Below are positions 17,790 through 25,545 of a DNA stretch of 64,000 nucleotides, in pieces. Below the pieces are notes generated by a model. It was given only the letters and a program-made list of their open reading frames with translations, had not been told where the DNA came from and did no database searches. The DNA is from DTCV01 sp964641155 (GTDB taxonomy: Archaea; Thermoproteota; Thermoprotei_A; Sulfolobales; NBVN01). The stretch lies in contig CAZXJO010000001.1 in NCBI GenBank assembly GCA_964641155.1, positions 325,018-389,017 on the forward strand, given 5' to 3'. Every line of letters starts with the position of its first letter. The first letter of the stretch is position 1. Position numbers and translations under genes: made by a program.

Positions 17790-18050
17790 GGCTCCAGAAT
17801 CGGTAGGTGTAGTAAGGGAGGGGAGCTGTGGCATAGGGACGTTGTTGCATGTTGGAACCTGTTTTTCAGAGCTCTGGGAGGTGATGGGAGCAACGCTCCA
17901 AGCCCCTCAGAGCTAGGCGTAGATGTGTCCCGCATGCCGTTCGGGGTGAACGCCGCCCATGACCCCACAGAGGTACCGAAAACCCTGTGGACGAGGTGGA
18001 AGTCCCTAGATGCAATAAACAAACATGAACACATATCAACGAGCATCTAG
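17790..18050 (+). pseudogene. TnpB (IS200/IS605 OrfB) C-terminal remnant
   Basis: No start codon, but the frame ending at TAG 18048-18050 reads as the C-terminus of an archaeal TnpB: GSRIGRCSKGG, then HRDVVACWNLFFRALGG, and a Pro/Ser-rich tail ending TRWKSLDAINKHEH. This matches the OrfB zinc-ribbon region, whose second CxxC should precede HRD; here one Cys has become Gly (CSKGG for CSKCG) and the upstream part breaks into stops (TAG near 17775). All of the RuvC body is missing. A decayed transposon relic in the 460 bp between aldolase and agmatinase; no partner TnpA or clear ends are seen. Confidence 0.75.
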
Positions 18051-18108
18051 GGACAAACGTTGGTGAAGCTAACGATGGAGGAGGACTACGTAAAAATGAC
18101 GGGAGGTA

Positions 18109-19026
18109 CTATGAATCCCGAGCACGACGAATCTCTGCATAGATCATGGCAATTACTTCGTTGATTATTTTAGCAGCTACTGCGGAGGATGTCGTCGATG
18201 GGTCATAATGTGGGGAAAGTTCTACCACGTCAAAAGCTATGAACCTCTCATCAACTACCGCCTGGAGGATGTCGAGCAGCTCGGTGGGTGAGATCCCCTC
18301 AGGCTCAGGTGTTGTAACGCCTGGAGCGTAAGCCGGGTCGAGGACATCTAGATCAACGCTCAGGTACACCTTAGAGCAATCCTCTAGCGATTTAGCTATG
18401 TTCCTACTAATTTCTCTGAAGCCTAGGTTCTTAATGTGTGCTGAGGTAAAGTACCTGATACCCAAGGACTTCAGGTCCTTATATTCCTCGTACGAAATCG
18501 CTCTAACGCCGACTAAGCTGACCTTATTGCCTCCCAACAATTCATATATCCTCCTATTCACACATGCATGACTGGTCTTACTCCCCAAATACTCGTACCT
18601 GAAGTCGCTATGTGAATCGAAGCAGAGGTAACATAAATCACTTCCCAAAGCTTTTACCACCCCCTTCACAACGCCTAGAGTTGAAGTATGCTCACCGCCT
18701 ATAGCCACTGTCCTTAACCCGTCGCCGATCAATTCTGAGAAAACGTTCTCGATGATGTTCAGAGCCCTGGGCACGTCCCCATGAGGCATTACCACGTCGC
18801 CCAAGTCCGCTATAGGGATGTCCTCAACGTTTACCAACGATCTGAGTGAGAATAACTCCAGTGACTGGGAAACCAGTCTGACATGTAGTGGGGCAAACCT
18901 ACATCCAGGCCTGAAGCTTGATGTGGAGTCTAAGGGAACCCCAACTACTGCGAAGAGGGGCTTATCAGCCTTCGAGCTAATCCCGTTAAATACGTAGGGG
19001 GTTTTAGCTATGTAGAGTTCCTTCAT
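18109..19026 (-). CDS. speB: Agmatinase (ureohydrolase family)
   Basis: A 305-residue manganese ureohydrolase. Motifs in order: VPLDSTSSFRPGCRFAP, GGEHTSTLG, the metal-binding FDSHSDFR (family usual DAHxD) and SVDLDVLDPAYAPGVTTPEPEG. It should split agmatine into putrescine and urea. A SpeD-family decarboxylase 1.7 kb away could supply the agmatine. The N-terminal segment MKELYIAKTPYVFNG is typical of crenarchaeal members. Other ureohydrolases (arginase, guanidinobutyrase) remain possible. Confidence 0.85.
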   Translation of the reverse strand: MKELYIAKTPYVFNGISSKADKPLFAVVGVPLDSTSSFRPGCRFAPLHVRLVSQSLELFSLRSLVNVEDIPIADLGDVVMPHGDVPRALNIIENVFSELIGDGLRTVAIGGEHTSTLGVVKGVVKALGSDLCYLCFDSHSDFRYEYLGSKTSHACVNRRIYELLGGNKVSLVGVRAISYEEYKDLKSLGIRYFTSAHIKNLGFREISRNIAKSLEDCSKVYLSVDLDVLDPAYAPGVTTPEPEGISPTELLDILQAVVDERFIAFDVVELSPHYDPSTTSSAVAAKIINEVIAMIYAEIRRARDS

Positions 19027-19172
19027 TCGAACCCGACCTCATGGTGGACGGTGTTCTCGAGTGCCAAACCATTCACCAACTAATGAGAGGCTGTTCACTC
19101 ACTAAATATTTTGCTATTACTGTCCCTCATCCCAAACCTTAAGGTGAGGACTCCGGTGAGGCATTGGATTCT

Positions 19173-19182
19173 GTTTATAAGG
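19173..19182 (+). promoter_or_regulatory. TATA box of glyS
   Basis: GTTTATAAGG, 35-44 bp before ATG 19217; transcription should begin near 19205. Confidence 0.55.
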
Positions 19183-19216
19183 GATTCAACCCTATTTACT
19201 TATATGGTCTGTGAAG

Positions 19217-20950
19217 ATGGGTGTGAGCGATAAGTATGATAAGGTTGTCGAACTGGCTAAGAGGAGGGGGTTTTTCTGGCCGTCGTATGAGATTTACGGC
19301 GGTGTGGCGGGTTTATACGACTTAGGCCCTCTAGGTACGTTGCTTAAGAATAGGATCGTTGAGAAGTGGCGGGAATGGTTCGTGAGGAGGCATCAGGATC
19401 TGGTCGTAGAGATTGAAACGCCCATGATCACGCCTTACAAGGTCTTAGAGGCAAGCGGGCATGTAAAGCACTTCACGGATCCGGTGGTCGAGTGTCTGAG
19501 GTGTGGTAGGAAGTTTAGGGCTGACCAACTTATTGAGGAGCGCTTGAACATCAAGGTGGAAGGGATGGACGTTGATGAAATCACTAAGGTCATACGTGAG
19601 GGTGAAGTTAAATGTCCTGCATGCGGTGGCGACCTAAGCGATGCGAGGCTGTTTAACCTCCTTTTCACGACAACTATAGGTCCTTACTCCCAGGACGTGG
19701 GATATTTAAGACCTGAATCAGCTCAAGGAATATTCACATCGTTTAAGCGTGTTTACGAGGCATTCAGGGAGAGATTGCCAATAGGTATAGCACAGATCGG
19801 TAGGGTTGCGAGGAACGAGATCTCACCTAGGCAAGGCATGGTGAGGCTTAGGGAGTTCACCATAATGGAGGTCGAGTTCTTCTTCGACCCTGAGAACCCC
19901 TCATGCGACCTACTAGATAGGTGTGAGGGTAAGTTAAGACTGTTAACAGCCGATGAAAGGGTTAAGGGAGTTAATGACCCCTTCGAGTTAGGTGTTAAGG
20001 AGGCCTTAGAACTTGGGGTCATTAAAACGCCTTGGACAGCTTATTGGATGTGCATTGCGAGGAACTTCGTTAAGGAGTTGGGTATCCCGGAGAGCCAGAT
20101 GTACTTTGAAGAGAAACTACCTCATGAAAAAGCGCATTACTCAGCACAAACCTTCGACCAATTAGTTAGGATCAGTAGGTGGGGATGGATTGAGGTTTCA
20201 GGACATGCCTACAGAACCGATTACGACCTATCCATGCATATGAAGCACAGCGGTCAGGACCTTAGGGTGTTTAAGAGATATGATAAACCAGTCATAGTCA
20301 AAACTCAAAAAGTGATTGTTAATAAGGCGCTAATAGGTAAGATGTTTAAGGAAAGATCAGCAGATGTGTTGAACGCTTTGTCATCCATTGACTTAAACAC
20401 TTTAAGGTCTTTACTTGCGGATGGTGGGGAATACGTGAGACTTGGTGACTTCCTAATACCTAGGGACGCGATCACCGTTCAGGAGGTATCTGAGAAAATA
20501 AGTGGGAAGCACATAATACCCCACGTTGTTGAGCCCTCCTTCGGTGCTGAGAGGTTGTTGCTGGTCGTTCTAGATAATTCGTATAGTGAGGAAGAGGGTA
20601 GGGTAGTTCTAAGGCTGCCGAGGGATTTAGCACCCATCCAAGTGGCTGTGTACCCATTAGTTAACGAGAGGGCTTTGGAGTTAAGGGCTAGGCAGATGTA
20701 TGATGAGTTTGTTAAGAGTGGGTTCTACGTCATTTATGACGACTCCGGATCCATCGGTAGGAGGTACGCAAGGGCTGACGAGATCGGGGTCCCAGTAGCT
20801 GTGACGGTAGACCACCAAACGTTAGAAGACTCCACGGTAACCCTACGTGACAGGGATTCTAAGGCTCAAATCAGGGTTAAAGAGGATGAAGTGGTTGCGA
20901 AGGTGGCAAGCTTCCTCTCAAGCTCTTTAGACATAACGCAGCTCAAGTAG
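19217..20950 (+). CDS. glyS: Glycyl-tRNA synthetase (class II)
   Basis: A homodimeric archaeal/eukaryal-type GlyRS of about 577 residues. Seen are the N-terminal FFWPSYEIYGGVAGLYDLGPLG (motif 1 region), two CxxC pairs in the insertion (CLRCGRKF, CPACGGDL), motif 2 (RNEISPRQGMVRLREFTIMEVEFF), motif 3 (EPSFGAERLL) and a C-terminal anticodon-binding domain (LAPIQVAVYPL, YDDSGSIGRRYARADEIG). Attaches glycine to tRNA-Gly. ATG 19217 is preferred over GTG 19211 by TATA spacing. Confidence 0.97.
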   Translation: MGVSDKYDKVVELAKRRGFFWPSYEIYGGVAGLYDLGPLGTLLKNRIVEKWREWFVRRHQDLVVEIETPMITPYKVLEASGHVKHFTDPVVECLRCGRKFRADQLIEERLNIKVEGMDVDEITKVIREGEVKCPACGGDLSDARLFNLLFTTTIGPYSQDVGYLRPESAQGIFTSFKRVYEAFRERLPIGIAQIGRVARNEISPRQGMVRLREFTIMEVEFFFDPENPSCDLLDRCEGKLRLLTADERVKGVNDPFELGVKEALELGVIKTPWTAYWMCIARNFVKELGIPESQMYFEEKLPHEKAHYSAQTFDQLVRISRWGWIEVSGHAYRTDYDLSMHMKHSGQDLRVFKRYDKPVIVKTQKVIVNKALIGKMFKERSADVLNALSSIDLNTLRSLLADGGEYVRLGDFLIPRDAITVQEVSEKISGKHIIPHVVEPSFGAERLLLVVLDNSYSEEEGRVVLRLPRDLAPIQVAVYPLVNERALELRARQMYDEFVKSGFYVIYDDSGSIGRRYARADEIGVPVAVTVDHQTLEDSTVTLRDRDSKAQIRVKEDEVVAKVASFLSSSLDITQLK

Positions 20951-21045
20951 CCCCTCAGCAGTCGGTGTTTAGGCAATGGAGGTAGACCTTTAAAGCCGCG
21001 CGACGTCTTTAATCCTTAAATAATTCTCAACCCGAATTTAATACG

Positions 21046-21408
21046 GTGAACCCGCTGTCTGGGACGCAGGGTGAGGAGAAGACAGCCAAGAGGGATATAA
21101 AGTCATTAGTGGCTGTAGTTCCTCCTCCACAGTCGCTAATGGATAAGCAGTCAAAACCAAAGGAAAGGAGGATTAGGTTGAAGTACAGCGAATCAGTGAA
21201 ACCTGATGAATTACGCGTACCTAAAGCACTTGCCGATGAGTTAGGGATTAAGGACTCGGTCTGCGTCGTGGTTGGTGGAAGGAGGGTTGCAGGATTTAAG
21301 CCCGTAGTGGACGAGAAACTACCCCCTAACGAAGTGTTAGGGAACCCAGAGGTTATGAAGTCTAAGGGAATAGCCGACAACAGCATAGTAACGGTCAGAG
21401 GCTCCTAA
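21046..21408 (+). CDS. Conserved hypothetical protein, double-psi-barrel-like
   Basis: A 120-residue soluble protein. After a charged, Pro-rich N-terminus (about 1-45) comes a compact domain (RVPKALADELGIKDSVCVVV, GGRRVAGFKPVV, ending GIADNSIVTVRGS) whose pattern recalls the double-psi beta-barrel found in the N-domain of CDC48 and in AbrB-like proteins; this is only a resemblance. The GTG at 21046 lies about 27 bp after a TATA-like box (CTTAAATAA, 21015-21023), suggesting a leaderless mRNA. The next gene starts directly after its stop codon. Confidence 0.6.
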   Translation: MNPLSGTQGEEKTAKRDIKSLVAVVPPPQSLMDKQSKPKERRIRLKYSESVKPDELRVPKALADELGIKDSVCVVVGGRRVAGFKPVVDEKLPPNEVLGNPEVMKSKGIADNSIVTVRGS

Positions 21409-21849
21409 ATGGCATATCTTGACGTACTTAAAGAAGTTCAGGAAACTACGCTGACCCATGAGAGGCTTTTAAATAGGTTGAGATCTGAGTTAAGTAAGTT
21501 CAGTAGGGGTTCCTCAGGGGAGGAGTCCGTTAAGGAGTTAGTGGAGGATCTGAGGCATAATAGAAGGGCCTACCTCAACCTAACCGTCCTCATATACGGG
21601 AAAGGAAAGGCTCCAAATAGCTTAAGCGAAGACGTCTACACGTTACTTGAATACAACATTCTAGTAGCCTTCAACAACGAGCTAGAGTTGCTGAGCAAGG
21701 TATCTAAGTACGTGCGGGAAGGTAGGATGAAGCTTATGTCGTTGGAGGACTTACTCAACGACATAGAGACGGTAAACAACATAATCAATCACTTCAGTAG
21801 AGCCATCAACGCAGCTAGGTCTGGGAAAGGCGTTCCAAACCCTGAGTAG
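21409..21849 (+). CDS. Conserved hypothetical helical protein
   Basis: A 146-residue protein that looks all-helical, with heptad-like stretches (EVQETTLTHERLLNRLRSEL, LEYNILVAFNNELELLSKV). No cysteines, no membrane segment, no recognised family. ATG follows the stop of the previous gene without any gap, so the two are translationally coupled and probably partners. Confidence 0.6.
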   Translation: MAYLDVLKEVQETTLTHERLLNRLRSELSKFSRGSSGEESVKELVEDLRHNRRAYLNLTVLIYGKGKAPNSLSEDVYTLLEYNILVAFNNELELLSKVSKYVREGRMKLMSLEDLLNDIETVNNIINHFSRAINAARSGKGVPNPE

Positions 21850-21915
21850 GGTTAACTCAGCTAATGCAATACACATATATATCCGGTTAGAACTTCATAG
21901 TGTGGTAATGTCATT

Positions 21916-22608
21916 ATGAGTGAGGAGGCTTTGAGGCTTGAGTTGGGTATTGGAAGTAATGAGAGCATAGCTGAGTCAAACATCGTTGAGAGAGTTAAGG
22001 GACTTATCAGGGACGTGATGGCGGAGTTTAGGGAAGTGATGAGCCAGATCAAAGACTTAAGTGAGGGCAAGCTGGAAGTAGTTAAGGTAAGGCATGAGAG
22101 GATAAGAAGCATTAAGAACAGCATTGAGAACAACACAATAACGATCGTAGATTACATTACTAGGGTTTCACCCGCCTTAATCCATAAGGACATATACGTA
22201 TCAATAGTTAACGGCATATTGAGGTGCGCTGAGAGCTGTGAGGCTACTTCGTACAGAGCTTTTGCCCTCTCAATTAAAGGTCAGACCAAGATAAGCGACA
22301 TGCTCTACCTGCTTCTGGAGTCGATGATCAAGGGCAGTATTAACATGTTGGAGGAGCTTGACAACATGCTCACCTTAATTTCCGTGAATCCGCGGAAGGT
22401 TGGGGAGGTATACAATAGCGTAGTAAAGTTGGAGGACAGCGTTGATGATTTCTACAGGCACGCGTTGGTTGAGGTGGTGAAGTCTAAGGAACTTGACGCC
22501 GGTAGCTTAGTCCTCATGAAGGAGTTAATCGATAAGTTAGAGGATGCGGCGGACCATTTAAAGGACGTAGGCACCAACTTAAGGTATATATCACTCCACA
22601 GGATTTGA
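21916..22608 (+). CDS. PhoU/DUF47-like helical protein
   Basis: A 230-residue all-helical protein. Repeated ED/E...D helices such as VVKLEDSVDDFYRHAL and KELIDKLEDAADHLKDVGTNL are typical of the DUF47 (Pit accessory) branch of PhoU-like proteins, which bind metal clusters and act with phosphate or other transporters. No Pit transporter is nearby, so the role here is open. TATA-like sequence lies about 30-45 bp upstream (CATATATATC, near 21875). Its stop codon abuts the endA start. Confidence 0.6.
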   Translation: MSEEALRLELGIGSNESIAESNIVERVKGLIRDVMAEFREVMSQIKDLSEGKLEVVKVRHERIRSIKNSIENNTITIVDYITRVSPALIHKDIYVSIVNGILRCAESCEATSYRAFALSIKGQTKISDMLYLLLESMIKGSINMLEELDNMLTLISVNPRKVGEVYNSVVKLEDSVDDFYRHALVEVVKSKELDAGSLVLMKELIDKLEDAADHLKDVGTNLRYISLHRI

Positions 22609-22610
22609 AA

Positions 22611-23150
22611 ATGATTAAAGCGCAGCTAGTTGGTTCTAAATTAATAGTCTTTGAAGTAAGCGCAGCCAGGACTATCTTCTCTAAGGGGTTTTTCGGTAAG
22701 CCATTGGGTGTTAAAAAACCTAAGACCACAGACATTAACTCACCGTTAGAGTTGTCCTTGGTTGAGGGTATGTATCTGCTTGAGAATAACGTTATCTACG
22801 TAGAACACATGGGTAGGGTCTTAGGGTTGGAGGATTTAAGAGCTATAGCTAATGAGAGGATAGCTAACTTCGACGACCTCTACCATGTGTATAAGGAGTT
22901 GAGGAGGGAGGGATTCGTAGTTCGCTCCGGTCTCAAGTACGGGGCGGACTTCGCCGTCTACAGGTCCAGGCCAGGCTTGGAACACGCCCCATACTTAGTT
23001 AAGGTCGTGAGATTTGATAGTTCTGTGGACCCAGGTGACCTAGTAGGGTGGGGGAGGTTGTCACATAGCGTTAGGAAGAAACTGCTGATAGCTGTTGTCT
23101 ATCCCGATAAAGAGGTTGACTACATAATGTTTAAATGGTTTAAACCGTAG
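22611..23150 (+). CDS. endA: tRNA-splicing endonuclease
   Basis: A 179-residue archaeal tRNA intron endonuclease subunit that cuts bulge-helix-bulge motifs in precursor tRNA. The C-terminal catalytic domain has the Tyr-His-Lys triad: Tyr117 (GADFAVYR), His125 (LEHAPYL) and Lys156 (SVRKKLLIAVV). The length fits the catalytic subunit of crenarchaeal (alpha-beta)2 enzymes, whose second, structural subunit is encoded elsewhere and is not in this window. That quaternary type can process relaxed motifs, matching the non-canonical introns in the tRNAs here. ATG 22611 is preferred to TTG 22605. Confidence 0.93.
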   Translation: MIKAQLVGSKLIVFEVSAARTIFSKGFFGKPLGVKKPKTTDINSPLELSLVEGMYLLENNVIYVEHMGRVLGLEDLRAIANERIANFDDLYHVYKELRREGFVVRSGLKYGADFAVYRSRPGLEHAPYLVKVVRFDSSVDPGDLVGWGRLSHSVRKKLLIAVVYPDKEVDYIMFKWFKP

Positions 23151-23179
23151 GTATTAAATAGGAAGTACAGCAGTGTCAG

Positions 23180-23584
23180 GTGGGCCTCTTGGAAACGACA
23201 GACAGGCAGCAGAGGTTCGGAAGACACCAGGAAAGTGATAGGGAATTAAAGCCCCTACCCATAGGTAAGTCATGTAACCAACTGTGTCCGTTCTTTAAAT
23301 GCTCTAAAGGCGCCATAGTGTTCACTAACAAAGTTGTTAAGGGCCACGTGCAGAAATCAGCTATGTGTAGGTGGATCGGGGATCAGTGCTTAGGTTATAA
23401 ATGCCAGTTCGGTTATTGCGAGCGGAGGGCGTTGCTGCCGAACGGTATATGCACTTTAGCAGTGAAGTTCAGTGAGGGGAGTGAGGACTTTTTCAAGGAA
23501 GTGGAGAAGGCTGAGTTAGGTGGCGGTAAGGTTAGAGACATTCTTGGCCGAAGAACTGGGCGCAAAGACGCCTTCCTTGAGTAG
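23180..23584 (+). CDS. Conserved cysteine-rich hypothetical protein
   Basis: A 134-residue protein with eight to nine cysteines in CNQLCPFFKC, CRWIGDQCLGYKC and YCERR...GIC arrangements, able to hold one or two zinc ions or an iron-sulfur cluster. Charged ends, no membrane segment, no recognised family. It starts at GTG 23180, 29 bp after endA, so it may share that operon. Its 3' end overlaps the convergent ubiX gene by 53 bp. Confidence 0.55.
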   Translation: MGLLETTDRQQRFGRHQESDRELKPLPIGKSCNQLCPFFKCSKGAIVFTNKVVKGHVQKSAMCRWIGDQCLGYKCQFGYCERRALLPNGICTLAVKFSEGSEDFFKEVEKAELGGGKVRDILGRRTGRKDAFLE

Positions 23585-24158
23585 CCCCACCACTCCAACG
23601 TGTGTAGAGGTTGTTTTCAATACCCACCACGTCCAAAGCCTTCCCAACAACGTATTCTATCAAGTCCTTAACGTTCTCAGGGCCTGGGTAAAACGCCGGC
23701 GCCGCCGGTAGTATCGTTGCACCGGCTATTGAGGCTTTAAGCATGTTAAATATGTCTAACGTGCTTATGGGGGTTTCCCTGATAACCAACACGAGGGGTT
23801 TCCTCAACCTAAGGAAGTTTACAGCCGTCCTAACCAGTAGGTTATCTTGGTAGGAACTAGCAATAGATGCGAGGGTCTTCAACGAGCAAGGTGCAATAAT
23901 CATAGAGTTGAAGTTGTGCAGTGCTGATGTGCTCGCGAGGGAGGAGCTTAATTCATCATCCATGAAGACTTCCTTACATCTAGACCTGATGATGTTTAAG
24001 AACGCTTCACTGCTGCAGCACTCCTGCTCAGCTACCTTGAGGGCGTTCTTAGTAACTATCGCGAAGACCTCAGACCCGTTAAGATGGTTTAGGTAGTCTA
24101 TGAGCCTTAACCCATAGATAACACCGCTAGCGCCGCTGATACCTACCACTACCCTCAA
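23532..24158 (-). CDS. ubiX: UbiX-like flavin prenyltransferase
   Basis: A 208-residue flavoprotein: N-terminal GISGASGVIYGLRLIDYL binds flavin phosphate; SMIIAPCSLKTLASIASSY and KPLVLVIRETPISTLDIFNML carry the family's conserved residues; GATILPAAPAFYPGP closes the active site. It joins dimethylallyl phosphate to FMN, making the prenylated cofactor of UbiD-type decarboxylases. No UbiD gene is nearby. The last ~15 residues extend beyond the usual end and overlap the convergent gene. Start is TTG 24158 or the GTG three codons later. Confidence 0.9.
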   Translation of the reverse strand: MRVVVGISGASGVIYGLRLIDYLNHLNGSEVFAIVTKNALKVAEQECCSSEAFLNIIRSRCKEVFMDDELSSSLASTSALHNFNSMIIAPCSLKTLASIASSYQDNLLVRTAVNFLRLRKPLVLVIRETPISTLDIFNMLKASIAGATILPAAPAFYPGPENVKDLIEYVVGKALDVVGIENNLYTRWSGGATQGRRLCAQFFGQECL

Positions 24159-24171
24159 TCCCTTAACTCAC

Positions 24172-24181
24172 CTTTATAAAC
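24172..24181 (+). promoter_or_regulatory. TATA box of the C/D sRNA
   Basis: CTTTATAAAC, centred about 26 bp before the C box at 24203, exactly the spacing expected if the transcript begins at the sRNA. It overlaps the leader of the divergent ubiX gene. Confidence 0.55.
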
Positions 24182-24200
24182 GCGGTAACACGACTTAAAT

Positions 24201-24254
24201 ATGTGATGAGGCTCGAAAGGTCGGATCGGTGAAGAGCCCGTGCAGGGCTGAAAT
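24201..24254 (+). ncRNA. Box C/D guide sRNA
   Basis: In a 138-bp gene-free gap. Boxes in order: C GTGATGA (24203-24209, perfect), guide 1 of 12 nt, D' CGGA (24222-24225, one change from CUGA), a 3-nt spacer, C' GTGAAGA (24229-24235), guide 2 GCCCGTGCAGGG (24236-24247) and D CTGA (24248-24251, perfect). The compact symmetrical layout with ~12-nt guides is the classic archaeal 2'-O-methylation guide, and a TATA box sits at the right distance. Targets are expected in rRNA or tRNA; I cannot assign them. Confidence 0.7.
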
Positions 24255-24308
24255 ATTCCTTATTTAACTTCCCCACCGCTAACATTACCTGGGTAGGTGC
24301 GTGGCCTA

Positions 24309-25223
24309 ATGGATGAGGAGGTGGTTAGTAAGTATCTAAGGGCCGGGGAAATCGCTTGGAGGGTTAAGCAATTCATATATAGTTACCTGAGGCCGGGCGT
24401 TAAACTGCTCGAACTAGCGAACACCGTCGAGGGCGTGATTAAGGAACTAGGAGGGCAGCCAGCATTCCCCGTGAATATATCAGTTAACGCTGTGGCAGCT
24501 CATAAAACACCCCTACTCGATGAGGTAGGATCTGTGATGGAGGGTGATGTGGTCAAAATTGACATAGGTGTGCACTGCGACGGATACATAGCTGACACAG
24601 CCATAACCATATCCTACAATGATAGGTTCGATTTACTCGTAGATAGTGCGAGGGAAGCGTTGGAGAGGTCTTTAAACGTTGTCGGAGAAGGTGTTAGGTT
24701 TTCAGATGTTGGAAGCGTTATAGAGGAGACCGCCAAGAGGTATGGGTTTAAACCTATTAAGAATTTAGGAGGTCATAGCTTGGGGAGGTACTTAATACAT
24801 GCAGGTGATGTAATACCCAATTATAACGACATGTTTCAGTTGGGAAGGTTTAAGAGGGGTGGGGCATATGCTATCGAACCGTTCGTATCCGATGGTAGGG
24901 GTTACGTAGTTGAATCTGATGAGGTCAACATATACGCATTAACTAGGACTAAATTCAAAGGTCTAACAGAGCTGGAGCTCCGAGTAGTCAATCACATCTT
25001 AGATAAGTTCAAGACCCTACCGTTCTGTGAGAGGTGGTTGGTCCACGAAACCAGGTTACCGGTAAACATGTTGAGGGAGGTCCTAAACTCATTAGCACAT
25101 AAAAACGTAGTTAGGAAATATCCAATACTTCAAGAAGCGTCGAGCGCGGCGCGTGTGGCACAATTTGAGGAAACAGTTTTAATAGGTGACGACGTCTTAG
25201 TGATAACGAACCCTAAGCACTGA
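24309..25223 (+). CDS. map: Methionine aminopeptidase, type II
   Basis: A 304-residue metallopeptidase removing initiator methionine. Active-site residues are visible: His in AVAAHKTP, Asp in KIDIGVHCDGYIADTA, His in NLGGHSLGRYLIHAG, Glu in AYAIEPFV and Glu in VAQFEETVLI. The ~60-residue insertion before the last Glu (RTKFKGLTELELRVVN...) defines the archaeal/eukaryal type II enzyme. ATG 24309 fits the family N-terminus (DEEVVSKYLRAGEIA); a GTG at 24297 is less likely. Confidence 0.95.
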   Translation: MDEEVVSKYLRAGEIAWRVKQFIYSYLRPGVKLLELANTVEGVIKELGGQPAFPVNISVNAVAAHKTPLLDEVGSVMEGDVVKIDIGVHCDGYIADTAITISYNDRFDLLVDSAREALERSLNVVGEGVRFSDVGSVIEETAKRYGFKPIKNLGGHSLGRYLIHAGDVIPNYNDMFQLGRFKRGGAYAIEPFVSDGRGYVVESDEVNIYALTRTKFKGLTELELRVVNHILDKFKTLPFCERWLVHETRLPVNMLREVLNSLAHKNVVRKYPILQEASSAARVAQFEETVLIGDDVLVITNPKH

Positions 25224-25545
25224 TACAATGTTCCACTGTTGACCTTCATCCCTTCTTCACGTGCTGGGCATAGGTCTGAAGCACCCTCAAAATCGACCAC
25301 TAGTTCGGCAGTAAACAAGCTTCACATCATTACGGAAAAGAATTCATAGCTTCTCAACCCTAACGGAGTTGCTGTGGCGGGTCTAAACCAGTGTGGGTCC
25401 TCAGACGTACGGGGTGGGGGTTGACATACCTACTGCTAGTCACTTTGGGACATCTAAACAGTGCATGCAGAACTACAGGCGCAGCCCCCCGCCCTGATGA
25501 AAGTATATATTGAGGTTTAAATATGGCTTTAAGGAGGATGCGTAA
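25224..25545. other. Intergenic region with promoter of the DUF1512 gene
   Basis: 322 bp. The last 45 bp hold two TATA-like boxes (GTATATATT 25503-25511, GTTTAAATA 25515-25523) and an AAGGAGG ribosome-binding site (25531-25537) for the next gene. The middle holds a G-rich stretch near 25400-25420 and a C-rich stretch near 25483-25496 that could pair over ~70 nt. No gene is identified; the TATA boxes lie after, not before, this structure. Confidence 0.4.

Noticed and set aside
25380..25500. G-rich/C-rich pairing segment as an ncRNA or a second TnpB remnant
   Set aside because: No TATA box precedes it, reading frames break quickly, and I could not match it to a known RNA or TnpB tail with confidence.
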